NCBI GenBank assembly: GCA_030549495.1
Contig: JAUIRK010000376.1
Span: 527,501-591,500 of the forward strand
Length of the DNA stretch: 64,000 nucleotides
Reading direction: 5' to 3'
Source of the DNA: Nectonema munidae
Taxonomy: Eukaryota; Nematomorpha; Nectonematoida; Nectonematidae
Made by a program: the position numbers and the translations under genes
In this document: piece by piece, positions 1-16,987 of the stretch
Layout: each line of letters opens with the position of its first letter
Numbering within the stretch: the stretch's first letter is position 1
Notes under the pieces: generated by a model
Database searches by the model: none
Told to the model about the DNA's origin: nothing
What the model saw: only the letters and a program-made list of their open reading frames with translations

Positions 1-399
1 ACCGATTTTAGTTAGCGCAAAGCAGACCATTTTGATTAATGTCTATCGAATTCCATAAGAAATTTGAGTTCGTATGCGTTCCTTTACGGAAACAATAACT
101 CAAAAATGAGTCAACTGACCAACTAGCTAACTAACTATCTGACAAATTTAACTTTCTAGTTATTTTACTTACTGACTTAGTCACTAATTACTTAATTTTC
201 AATTCTTTAAATAAGCTAAGATTTTCTCACAAATAAAATATCTTGAAACTTTATTCCTTGTTCAGCACTTTATTTATATCATTAGTTAGTTAAGAAGTAA
301 GTTAGTTAGTAAATTAGTTAGTTTAAGATCCTTTGATGGTATTATGTCTGTGCGGGATACTTGTCTTAATACGCTCTTCATATGAATTGCTAAGAAAGG

Positions 400-6204
<5,805 letters not shown>

Positions 6205-6278
6205 CTTAAACAAATAATAATATTTGAAAAAATAATAATTAATTCCTTAGCTTGCAAAATTTCTTATATGATTTAAAA

Positions 6279-7110
6279 ATGGAGGAAAAAAATTTTATTT
6301 ACTTGAATTTTCTTGAAGATGAGTGTAAGTCTAAAAATAATAATTTAAACATTAATAATAAATTTTTGGAAAAATCTAAAAAAAAATTAATTAATTATAA
6401 AACGATATTTTCAAGAAATTACTAAAATAGGAATTTAATTTTAGTATATAATCTCCTTTTTACTATGTTTTCAAAAAAACTTTCGATAAGCTTTGTAAAA
6501 TTCCAACAATAAAAAAATTTTTGATTTTACACATGTGAATTTTTTTCTTCATCCGGAAGTACTCTCAGCAAAACGAATAAGTCTATAAATTCTTTGATTT
6601 TCTCACAATCAACCAATAAGAAATCTACATTATACGTTCAATTATTTTGTTACTTTGTGAAATTATTATTTATATTATTAAGATATAAGCAATTTTGATG
6701 TGTTCTTTTCTAACTGAGACAAGCTTGGGATAGAATACTGCCACTTAAGGTAAAAATTATAGTTATTTTGGTATAGCATCAAATTGGATGAAATATTATA
6801 AATAACTTTTTTTTGAATAATATATCATTATAAATAAATAATTTTTTTCTAAAAAAGAATAAATTTATAAAAAATTTCATTAATAAAAAATGAGGATTAT
6901 ATGCATTTATCAGCGACAGATTTTACATAGCAATGTAAGACTCTTTTATTGAAAAAAAATTACTATCACTTACAAATTAGATTATTAAAGCTGTTTTTTG
7001 GTTTAGTATATTTTCTTCAATTTTAGAGAATGTCAAACACATTAAGCAGCCAGGAAGATGCAATGAAGGCAAGATTTGAAGCGTACGAAGATAAATTTAG
7101 ATGGCGTTAA
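6279..7110 (+). CDS. Possible small three-exon gene or 3' end of a gene
   Basis: Not recognised. Candidate exons are 6279-6324 (ATG start, donor GAGT|GTAAGT), 6719-6749 (donor TTAAG|GTAAAA) and about 7027/7029-7110 (acceptor TTCTTCAATTTTAG; ends DKFRWR then TAA). The last exon is open for about 26 codons and reads like protein (EDAMKARFEAYEDKFRWR). Two acceptor choices at 7026/7028 give different joins, and in another frame the middle exon reads AWDRILPLK. The model is therefore ambiguous. It would lie just upstream of, and on the opposite strand to, the known exons of the cysteine-rich gene. An AATAAA occurs at about 7265. It could be chance. Confidence 0.28.
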
Positions 7111-8110
7111 ATGTAAAAATATATATTTATAAAAAATGAGTTTTCAAGATATATTTTCCTTGTTGTTTTTTGGAGATACCCCTACAGCAAACTTTAAAAA
7201 AAACTTTAATTTTAGTATAAAGTTACTTTTGATTCAACCGAAATGTGTGCTTCACAATTTTTCAAATAAATGTTTTCAATTTATTTAGTTTCATTTTCAA
7301 ATTTGATATCTATAAATTAAAAAGTGTAAAGTGGAGTGAGGTGTAGTAATTTTAGGAGCAGTTAAGCTTACTATTATTATATAGTTATCTTAATTAGTTA
7401 TTTCATCATTCAAATTTATTTAAAAATACTTAATTTTTTAATTAGCAAACATCAAGCTTAATTTGAAAGAAACAAATTCATCACTAGATTTTTGCACAAA
7501 ACCCGTTACTAATTTAGCTATTATTATGTGTAACTATTTTTTATTACTTTAATTAGTTAGATACACTTAATCGTTGGAAAACCTTACTGATGGATGCTTT
7601 AGTGAAAAGTTGAGACAAGAGCGTTTATAAATTTATTTAGTAAATTGAACTAATTTTTTTCTCAGTAAGGGAGCGATTTATTCACTGTATATAAGAATTA
7701 AAGCTTGCATAATTAATAAAGTCTATGATATTTTCGAAAAACCATTTAAAATTTTTTATAACAAGTTAAGCTTAACTCACATGTATATTTTAGAAATATT
7801 TTTAAACATTTATACAAACAAGCACCCCAAGTTAGTGTAATTATATGTTAACTTGGGGATTTATTTATTTGTATGAGATTACAGATTGAAATAGAATTTA
7901 CTTACAGGTTTTAAAGATTTTAGGATTCTTAAACACGCGTTCTCAATATGCGAAGTGATAGAAATGGCCGAAATTTCATATTTGATCTATATACCATTTT
8001 TACTTCTAGTCTTATTAGTTAACAATTTAGAAATTACAAAAGACAATTTAAAACTTAAAATAAAACAGTTTAAAATTTTATAAAGACAATAAAGCTTAAA
8101 AATTTTTTTT
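7111..8110. other. AT-rich stretch, nothing recognised
   Basis: Long A/T runs and scattered stop codons in all frames. No repeat ends or coding signal that I can support. Confidence 0.4.
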
Positions 8111-8111
8111 A

Positions 8112-8428
8112 GAAGTTTAAATGTTGTAAATTTTGGGACACTTGCTCACAAAATACGGCATAAGATGAGCGAGCAAATGTATAAACATTACAGAAATGTT
8201 TATGGCAATCACTTTAAGATTTCTCATGTCCGCACCGTCTTTTATTTGTTATGGGTAAGTGTGGAGAAATTAAACAAAAAGTTTTCAAACACCCAGTATG
8301 ATGAAGCACTGGCTAATCGAGTCTTATCTGCACACACAGCGCCAAGTCAAAGTGTCATTTGTGGTTTATGTCAAGAAAAATTGCAGAAAGGATTTGTACT
8401 CACAAAATGTCCCTATTTTTTAATCTAA
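8112..8428 (+). CDS. Unidentified exon or retrocopy fragment with a CxxC motif
   Basis: Not recognised. An open frame runs from a pyrimidine-rich acceptor (AATTTTTTTTAG at about 8111) through an internal ATG at 8165 to TAA at 8426. It has a helical-looking part (KMSEQMYKHYRNVYG, VRTVFYLLW) and then VICGLCQEKLQKG with a further TKCP, which looks like the first half of a RING-like zinc site. A perfect donor (TTATGG|GTAAGT) lies inside the frame after FYLLW, so the true exon may stop there. The later residues still look like protein, so a retrocopy or an exon cut short after TKCP are both possible. No partner exons were found. Confidence 0.38.
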
Positions 8429-9690
8429 TTTCTTGTAACACTTGAATTTAGTTTGGATTTATTATTCTTTGTTAACTTATTGATAACTTCAAGCTTAGTA
8501 GATATATTAACAGTCATAAAAATGGAAAGTGTATGACTATGTAGAAAAGATAAAATGGACAAAAAGCATCCGTTGAGATGATTATGCGTAAGTTAGCGAT
8601 TTTTCTGTTGAGAAAAAATTTAATATATATAGAAGTTAATAAAGAATTGAAAGGCTGCTCTTTTTTGTTCATGAATAAGGTAAAATATTTGTTAGTTCAA
8701 ATTTCCTCAAGTCTAAGCTAATTCCACAATACACAAGCAAGAGAACGGGTGAGAGCCTATATCATCAATAATGACGTTACTAATCGCTACCTACACCATT
8801 ATATATCTCTTCTCGGCTCCACCATAAGAAAAGAAAGTCTTCACTTCCTTAAGTAAGTAGTTAGGTATATACTTGAAGAAGAAAAGTCAAGGGGAATCCA
8901 GAAAAATTTTCATTGAGATGATTGAACACTAAGACGAGAACCAAATAAAGATTTGACAATGTTAAAGAAATTTACAAGAGTACAAAATGAAGAACAGAAA
9001 TCTTATTCATATCTGAGAGAAATCAAAAAAGGAAAAGAGTTATGATGGCCAAAATTCAGAAAAATGTTGATATGATGAACATATTTCATGCATATAAAAA
9101 ATGAAATATGTAATAGAGAAATAAGAAAATAAAAAAAGTTATACTAACAAAAGCAAAAGTAGTTATCAACAAAAAATCGATTTTATGTATTTGGTATTAT
9201 AATATACTTTCTAAAAAAATGGCGTACTAAAACTAAGGTGCAGAAATTAAAGACCTCAAAAGTTTAACTTTTATAAAACTTTAAAGAACCATGATAAAAA
9301 TTTAGCAATGAAATAGATTCACTAGCAACACTGTTAAAATAAGCATTTATTAAAAAAATAGGTTTATGAAGATGCTTACAGAGTCCATTTAAATAACTAT
9401 ATGAAAATTAGAGTGGGTACGGAAGATGTAGTGAAAATGACGATTCATGAAATATTCTTTGTAGTGGAAAATACTTTGATATTTAATTCTTAACTTGTGA
9501 AAGTTTAAAATCTCGGCACAAAAAAGATGATGTGACAAATTTAGAAAAACTTTTTAAAGCTGGAATAAGGCAATGAAGACTTTTGACAGGTGCAAGTTTG
9601 AAAAAATGAAAAGCAAAAGTTTCTTGATTTCTAAGTTAGGCAATTATATATACTTTACTTAAAGGGCCTAATTAACGAGCAATTTTAATA
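8429..9690. other. AT-rich stretch, nothing recognised
   Basis: No coding frame, paired repeat or RNA gene that I can support. Confidence 0.4.
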
Positions 9691-9699
9691 GAATTTTTT

Positions 9700-10240
9700 T
9701 ATAGTGAGCCCATGGAAAGTTTTCAGATATAGTTCCACCATAGAATTTCAATTTTGAATGTCTTCATTGGTCAATAATATTAATGTTGATAAGGATAAAA
9801 TTTGTATGAAGAAAAAGGTACAATCATCTGCATACATCATCCTACGACAATTAAAAATATGAAAAATATCAATGATGTAAACAGCAAATAGTAATGGATG
9901 AATTATTGATACTTTTGTTACACCTGAATCGTTGTAAAAAATTTAGATGAATTGTGGTCTAAGTATTTACATTGTGGCGTAAAATGTACGCAGCTCTCAA
10001 GCCAATTCAACCTCTAATTCCAAATCGATATAGTTTAGTTTATGAGAGCCCACAAGAAAAGCTATGGGGAAATCTATAAGAATCACAACGGAGAAATTTT
10101 TAAATGGCTTCAGAAGCATTTTAGAAACGTTCTCAGTTCACCTACTTTTCAAAAATTCAAACTGATATTTTGATATAATATTGAATTCATGAATGATTTT
10201 AAATGAGTTTGATCAAGTCCAGAAGATTTCTGATTTGGTA
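9700..10240 (-). mobile_element. Decayed LINE reverse-transcriptase fragment
   Basis: In shifting minus-strand frames one can read, in order: ISKYQFEFLK (RT block before the finger), VVILIDFPIAF (cf. the usual ...DFSKAF block), HPLLFAVYI (cf. GPLLF..YI), and MYADDCTFF, the YADD catalytic box. Stops and frameshifts break it at several points (for example a TGA or TAA between most blocks), so it is an old non-LTR remnant. Clade not assigned; CR1- or Jockey-like by motif order. Confidence 0.6.
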
Positions 10241-10545
10241 CTCAAGAAAGAGCAATCTATATTTCTAGTAGGTATAAAAATAATTCGGATAAAAAGATAA
10301 CAATTTATGTAATCAAATGAAACCTTTAAATTTTGTAAACTTAATGATGAACGAGAAATCTATCTATCAGAGTCATCAGAATTAAATTCAAAGCCCTCAT
10401 TATTGGGTTTTATATAGGTCATTTTTTTAAAGTATTCCATACTCTGTTATTATCTTTATTTTAAAAGTTTTTAAAAAGTGTTCTGATTTAGCTTTTTAAT
10501 ACTAGATAAGATGGTTCTGTCTTTCTTTGTATTTTTATATTGTGC

Positions 10546-11335
10546 GATGATACCTCATTTGATTGGTCAAATTTATGCCAATAATTTAATTTCAACCAAC
10601 AGAATGCTTCCAGCGACACACAGACACCAAGCTATTATAATATAGACTAGCCGGCCCCGTGGTCGGGTCATTTGTAGATTGTTGGTAAATTGAGATTGAA
10701 ACAACCTCGGACCGGCTAGTTATAAATATAATTGATAAAAAATCACTTTTTTTGGACAACTTTCATTTACTATATAATTATGATAAAATTATTTTAAATA
10801 TGGTTGATAATGCACAAACACCCACAATTTACAAAATGAAATTTAATGGATTTATTGTTCAACTACATCGGCTACATAAATCATATTTTATTTCAACCAA
10901 TCAGAATGTTGAGACAGGCTATTATAACATAGATTAGTCGAACTTTGGAAAAAACTATAGATTTAAGGATTTTCTGAAGAATACGTTTAAATTTGATTGG
11001 TATTCTAGTTTAACCAGCATTAGATCAATGATCCGAAATATTTATTCCTTTAGAGAAACTTTCTTATCATATATTTCTATTCTCTTGTTTACAAAATAAA
11101 TTATTATATGCACAAAAACAAAAATATGCATACATTCATTTGATCACTACAAATACCAAAAATCAATCCTTACACTATTTTCTAACAAATAAATCAGCAT
11201 TTTCAAATATAAGAATTATAGTGTATGAGAACTAGTTTTCCGCTGCACATACATACTTTCTCCCAAGCACACACAATTTACATAATGAAATTTAATGGAT
11301 TTATTGTTCAACTATATCGGCTACATCAATCAAAT
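10546..11335. repeat. Cluster of duplicated segments with palindromic ends
   Basis: A block of about 65 bases at 10822-10890 recurs at 11266-11335 in direct orientation with only a few differences (shared TTTAATGGATTTATTGTTCA). A second block, TTTCAACCAA..AGAATG followed by CTATTATAA.ATAGA.TAG, occurs at 10588-10652 and again at 10889-10937. Between 10646 and 10720 the sequence is bounded by perfect 9-bp inverted ends, ACTAGCCGG and CCGGCTAGT. This looks like debris of a non-autonomous element family. Confidence 0.5.
10646..10720 (-). mobile_element. Possible Helitron-like 3' terminus or tiny palindromic element
   Basis: Read on the minus strand, CCCGACCACGGG can form a 4-bp-stem hairpin five bases before CTAG|T, the arrangement known for Helitron 3' ends (hairpin, then CTRR and an A/T insertion site). 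The opposite edge also ends in GGCTAGT, giving 9-bp inverted ends, which Helitrons do not need. A foldback element is the alternative. Confidence 0.25.
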
Positions 11336-11999
11336 ACCCCTCGCCATGTAAATTTTACCTGGCAAAGAATAAATTCTCTTTCTCAAACACTGTTAACGCT
11401 AAGCTTTTTCGGCAGTCCTTGGCGTTCATGTAAGGAATAAGCTGAAAAATACTAAGTTTAATGACACAGCCAATTTTTAGATACGAACTGGAGAAAAGCT
11501 ATTTGGTAGAAGAGAAAAAATAGGGATTAATTAAGAATTTTTCTTTTTACAGAAATTAAGGCTAAATAAATTTGCACATCGTTCATGTATTTCTCCCGTA
11601 TTACAGGACTTTTTTTCATTTTTGAATTTGTAGTGTTTTGTACCTGATTTTTGAAGCAGAACGTTTTGGCGCCATTCCTATTATAATAAAAAAGCGAAAA
11701 ATTGACATAGCTATCAAACCGTATTGCACACTCTAAGTATACAACCTATACCTTACCAAAGTAATTGATGAACGAATTTTGGTTCCCCTTATTTTTTGAT
11801 AGAAAGTCTTACAATGGGATCATCAATGATTCATGATAAGTAAGGCATTTGTGACACTATGCAGATTAAGTCCACATGGGCAACTACGCTTTAAATCTCT
11901 GTTGTGGTTAGACCGTACAAAGATCTTTAACTAGTAAAATAAGTATATATTTGTATAATTTAAGCACAAAGTTTACCACAAAAAAAGTTAATGCCAAGA
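11336..11999. other. No feature recognised
   Basis: AT-rich, with short open frames only. A TTTG|GTAAGG splice-donor-like site occurs on the minus strand near 11755, without a convincing exon beside it. Confidence 0.35.
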
Positions 12000-12840
12000 G
12001 TTTAAGAGCGTGAATGGTAGAAATGAATTTCATGTAGGTGGCGCCAAAGGAAAAGAGGCAAGGCGATTCGAGAGAAGTTCAGAGATCACAAGAGAAGAAA
12101 ATTTGAATGCGACTGCTCAGCAACCGACACACAAAAATAAATGACAACGGTGATAGATTTAAGCGAGTCAGTCACCACCATCGCAAGTGCTGCCTCCCTC
12201 ACCGCTGCAGTCAGTGCTGAGGTGGAGAGAGCAGTACTGCATGCTTCAGCGAATTCGGGTCTTGAAAACGGTATCATTAGGTCAATCTTGCACAGAGCCT
12301 GTTATGATCTCAAGCCTCACTTCACAATCCATGGATGGATGCAGGGATAGAGAGTGTGGTGCGTGTGCATATGCAAATGAAGGATTGAACACTACACTTT
12401 TAATTAACACACTTCCGTGTCGCTCTCTCCTCACTCCTTCTGGCTGATGATCATTAAAGAAGATAGACTCATGTATCTTCGCTTGCAGTCAGTCTCCAGA
12501 AAGAGGCGGCACTTACCTGCAAGTGGTTGGAAGTAGTGCGCGTAAACATTCTCGCTCTCTGCCTCTGACTTCTTGGAATTCATTTGACCGCAGCTTTTCC
12601 ATTGGCCCTTGCCTCTCTCTCCTGCCCCGTGGCAGAGATAACGTTCGCATTTTATTTGGGTCAAGTCTCACTCGGCGTGTAGAGAGAGAAAGAGAGCCGG
12701 TGGTGGCGAGGCGGGTAATAAGTGGTAACCAAAGAAAAGTACCGCAACCCCAGATAACGCACCACGCACAACTAGGCCAAACTGTTTGCATGTGTCAGCA
12801 ATCTAAGAGCATTTTTAAGATGTTTTGAAAAGGCATTTAC
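12000..12840. promoter_or_regulatory. CpG-rich island, likely promoter and first exon(s)
   Basis: This is the only GC-rich, CpG-containing stretch in the left two thirds of the window, outside isolated exons. It contains GAGA/CTCT tracts (about 12420-12430 and 12680-12695) common at arthropod promoters. Overlapping open frames occur on both strands, as expected from low stop density. On the minus strand GCAG|GTAAGT at 12516/12517 is a perfect splice donor, so a minus-strand transcript probably has its first exon at about 12517-12830. In one frame the donor is in phase 1, compatible with the exon at 6204 of the cysteine-rich gene, but that frame shows no signal peptide, so the link is unproven. 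A non-coding first exon is equally possible. Confidence 0.45.
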
Positions 12841-14440
12841 AACACTGCATATAGTTTCCTCGCCGCCATTAAATCAGGTAATGAGTACAAGTATGGACGT
12901 TGTTCCTTTAAGGACCACAATTTTTAAAAGACTAATATTCTGCCTCCAATGAAATTTTATATATGAAGCAGATACTTTTTTTCTGGGTACACCTGTGCCC
13001 CACCGATTTTTAAAGGATTCAGAATGGGATGAAGAAAAATTGATATTTCTTACAAAAACAACTAATATCAAAAATACAAGAAAGTAAAAGAGATATCTTG
13101 AACTAAAAAGAGATCTTATTTGGGACAGATTTTTAGTTGGCTTGTTTGAAGTTATAAAAATTAGATGAATGAAAAGTCAAGAATTATTCAATTTCCTCTA
13201 CGAATCTGTTCCTAAGTGTCTCTTAAAAATGTGAAAATTTTAAGACTGCAACATATGGCAGCCATAGTGCAAGGGCTTTTCTTATCGTCCGTGACGTACT
13301 TAGCACAATTGCAGCCGGGAGCTGATGTAAATTTTCGCTGCTCCTTAAAATTTTTAATAACTTTTCAAAAGGCAGAAAACTTAATAATACAAAAAAAGAT
13401 AATATTTTGCTAAAAATTCTTCATAAAGATGAAAAATGTTGACTAATTCAGAATACATTCGTTAATTTTTTTTATATTTTCAAAATAAAATTTTAAAAAT
13501 TTCAAGATTATACAATGTTATAAGATTAAATATATACTAGTGATTATATGTATGTATGTTTTCAGGTCAGTGTAATCCGATTAAAAACACTTTGTTTAGT
13601 ATACGCTCGAATTTAATTATACAATACACATTTCAAAGTTTAAATAAATATAAAACTCAACTAAAGTATGGCCACCCTAAAAATTTCTCTTCTGAAGAAT
13701 AGCCACCCTAGAATTGTTGGCGTGGTTTTTCTTCATATGATCCAAATTTTGTTAGTTTTACCATCATCAGACAGAACTTATCTGGTTAGAATAAAGATAT
13801 CAATATATTACAAAATTATGATTAGAAATATCCATTTTCCTGATTGTAGATAAAGGAATGTCAACAGTCATGGTTCATCAATGAAATAAGGCTCTTAATG
13901 TCCATTAAAAATTTAAACTGTTCAACGTTGTTGTTACTGTCCTCAATTCTCAAATTAACTGAGTACACCATTAATATATAGAGTCTGTTAAAATTTTTAA
14001 TTTATGCAAATATGTTTTCTTATTTTGATTTTTTTCCTATTGTGAAAAGTTAGAATCAGAAAGGGAAATTTGTAAATTTATTAATCAAATAATAACTTTA
14101 TTTTTTAAATAAAATAGAATTTAGAAAAATATATTAATTTTATTATTCATATATTGTTTTCAGAAAAAAGTCAACATTTTAAATCGATAAAGGATTGATT
14201 TTTTTTGCAATTGAATATAATTGTTATAAAAATTGCTTGAAAGTTAAAATATTTAAAAAAAATTGACAGTTATATAATCAGTTGATCGGACAAAATTATG
14301 CTACTATAGTCTAACTTTGAGACACTTGAAGTTCAAAAGAGGATCCGATAGTTGACCTACTGAACAGCTTAACTTTTTTGAGAAGCGTTCAGTTTAAATA
14401 TGATTTGCTATAAAATGAGTGCGACCTTTTTGCGGAAATA
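12841..14440. other. AT-rich stretch with one repeat fragment
   Basis: About 13289-13410 resembles the left part of the element at 1578-1855 (TGACGTACTTAGC, then GGGAGC and ATAATACAA blocks). At 13670-13715 GCCACCCTA is repeated in direct orientation about 40 bases apart. Otherwise nothing is recognised. Confidence 0.35.
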
Positions 14441-14441
14441 A

Positions 14442-14608
14442 ATGGAAATGTAATGGTAATGGTAATGGTACCGTAGGGTGTTTTCATCGAAAAGGCACAA
14501 TTGCGCCGCTTGTATCGAACTATGAGGAAAGCAAGCCTGATGTAGGATCGAACCCAAGACCTTGAGTTGTCGAATCCAGCAGCTAACCAACCATACTCAC
14601 TCACGCCC
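14442..14608 (-). mobile_element. tRNA-derived SINE, most complete copy
   Basis: Minus strand. It starts GGGCGTGAGTGAG, with an A-box-like segment (GAGTATGGTTGGTTAG) and a perfect B box (GGTTCGATCC), followed by a body with CTCATAGTTCGATACAAGC and GGCGCAATTGTGCC and a tail of CCATTA repeats. Four other copies in the window share this order. The tRNA-like head is degenerate and is not a working tRNA gene. It serves here as the reference for the family. Confidence 0.8.
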
Positions 14609-16940
14609 AATGTCTTCAAACCTTTTCGAAATATCCACCATTTTTTTAAAAACAAATTTTAATACTGAACATTTCAATGTTTCTTAACAATTTAAAATGT
14701 AGAATATAATTAAAAAAACATTATTTTTTATTTTTTTTCCCATTAAAATTCTTTTAAAAACATTGAAATACTTTGCAATATTTCAATTTATATGAAAAAA
14801 TAAAATTTTCTCAGATTTTGGTTTATTTCGGAACATTTGGGTAATGGTCGCATATACTTTTAAAATTAAACAAAGTTAAAATTTGAAAAGAGTTTTTACT
14901 ATTTAAATGCGCTTTTTCAATTCTGTAGTTTAGAATACGTTATGTTGATAGAAAAAATGCGTTTGAATTGGTACTGCTCAGAAATTGATAATTCATATAT
15001 TTGTAAGAATGTATAGATAAAGGAATTATGAATATAAATCTATACGTACAAAAATATATAAAATAGATAGAAATAGTAGAAAAATATTACTTCAGTAAAA
15101 AATTGCCATTTTAAGGTATTCTTTCATAGACGAAAAACACTTTAATATTTCAAAAATGAATTGCTATAAATTCATAATTAATTTTAACATTTCAACTATA
15201 TAGCTTGAATTAAATTAAGCGGTGAGCTAATATTCCACTCTGTCGCTGATCTGGACTTTTCAAATGTGTCCTCAATTTGCACAATAGTTGACAAGAGGCC
15301 ATCCAAATTCTAAATCGCACTCAAATTTTGGAAACTTATTGTAAGGGTTAGGATTTTTGTAGAATTAGCACTGGTGTTAGTATTCGTATATCTACATTTT
15401 TGACATTCTTGACACAAGCTTTTCTGTTTATTCGTCTTAATACACGCCTGACAAAAAAAACATCTAGATATTGATACTAGAGCCCGCTAGTGAGCGCGTA
15501 TACATGGGTGGTTATGCGGGTACCGCAATTGCTGCTACACATGGGTATCCACAATCAAAAACAAAAGCAGAGTGGACGTTTGCCGGCAAAAAATTTGTTA
15601 ATGCGAGTAAAATAATTGTAAGTTGAATGAGTAAAAATAGAGCTATAGTTGAGGTAAATGAAACTTAATTTTACGTTATACAAATCAAACATTACAGTTG
15701 ACTACCTCTAATCCCGTAATCACTAATTTGGACCTTCGTTAATCCGACACTTATTTCGGAAATCTTTAATTTAGTAAAATCATTGAAACATTGATTCAAT
15801 TAACAAATGAGCTTCTTGAAGGTTTAGAAAAAAAAGTTACATAAATGAAGAACTAATGAGTCTTTATATTTTGCAAGAAAAACTAATTAGAGAAAGAACA
15901 AAGCACCTTAAAAATAAGTTTTAACGAAATCTTCAAAAAATTGTCTACACCCAGTAGAATCAGTACATCTCAAAAATAACTTACAAATTCTAATGCGCAA
16001 TAATTTTTTTGTTGTACTTTTAGCATTAAACTGACATCAGACATTAAATTTTAATTTTAAATTTTAACGTGTAATTTTTTTATTAAAATAGGAAGCATTA
16101 CTTCCAGAAAAAATTGCGAATTCGGACAGGCTGAATACCAAGCATTTGGGAATTAGTGATAGTCGACTGTATATAAAGAATACATAGGAGTTTTATGTTG
16201 GCGTAGGCTTTTCCTTTTGTTTCCTCTCTTGGCGCAGAAGTGGAGCCAGTGAAAGGAACATTAGCTTAGTTGGATTGATGGTCAATGAATTAAAAACACA
16301 TTTGAAGCCTTCTTCTCTTAATGACATGTTCTTTTCAAATACGTTCAATGAAAAGATTGAGTAATAAGATATAAAATTTATACTAGTAAAAGTTGAAGAA
16401 ATTTTTCCAATACTCCAATTATATTCCTATTTTTATTAGTGATGTATTTTAGTTTCCAACAAAAATTGCTTTCAAACTTTTGTGGATAAGAAAATAAGCG
16501 GGATACCGATGGACAAAATTTTAGGGAGCGGGTTATATTTATGCCGGATCGGGCGGGTGTGGCTAAAAAAAATATATATAACCGCACAGGACTCTAATAC
16601 ATACACACTTGCATAGGAATGCATTTACAAATACTATACATACCCTTATTAACATTAGACACTTCAATCTCAAAGACAGCGGTATAGCATGATATTATTC
16701 ATAAGGTATAATAGCGTAAGTAATTTATGCACTAAAAAGATAAGATAAGTGTGTTCCTTTGAGGTGCTTTACACTTTGCTAAACAAAATATTGCCATCCG
16801 TTGAGAGGAAAGTGGAGTGCAGGTGATGGAATGAAATGGAATATACATGGGCGTTGATACAAATAACTTTAATAGGAAAGAATATAGTTGACTTAATTTT
16901 CATTTCTCTGGAAAGCATTATCATCATTAATGAGTTAAAG
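14609..16940. other. AT-rich intergenic sequence
   Basis: No gene. Two patches with repeated CGGG/CCCG motifs (about 15490-15560 and 16500-16560) stand out from the AT-rich background and may be ends of DNA elements, but no paired ends were found. Confidence 0.35.
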
Positions 16941-16945
16941 CGAAA

Positions 16946-16946
16946 G

Positions 16947-16987
<41 letters not shown>
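16946..16987. repeat. (TAA)n microsatellite
   Basis: About 14 uninterrupted ATA/TAA units following GCGAAAG. Open frames of isoleucines across it on both strands are artefacts of the repeat. Confidence 0.95.

Noticed and set aside
120-325. Telomere-like repeats
   Set aside because: The unit is TTAG, not the arthropod TTAGG, and the runs are short and degenerate.
12086-12828. Several overlapping frames of 60-100 codons taken as genes
   Set aside because: No motifs; expected by chance in a GC-rich island. Only the splice donor was kept as evidence.
14500-14608. tRNA gene on the minus strand
   Set aside because: The A box is degenerate, no cloverleaf can be drawn, and the same sequence recurs with a shared body, so it is a SINE head.
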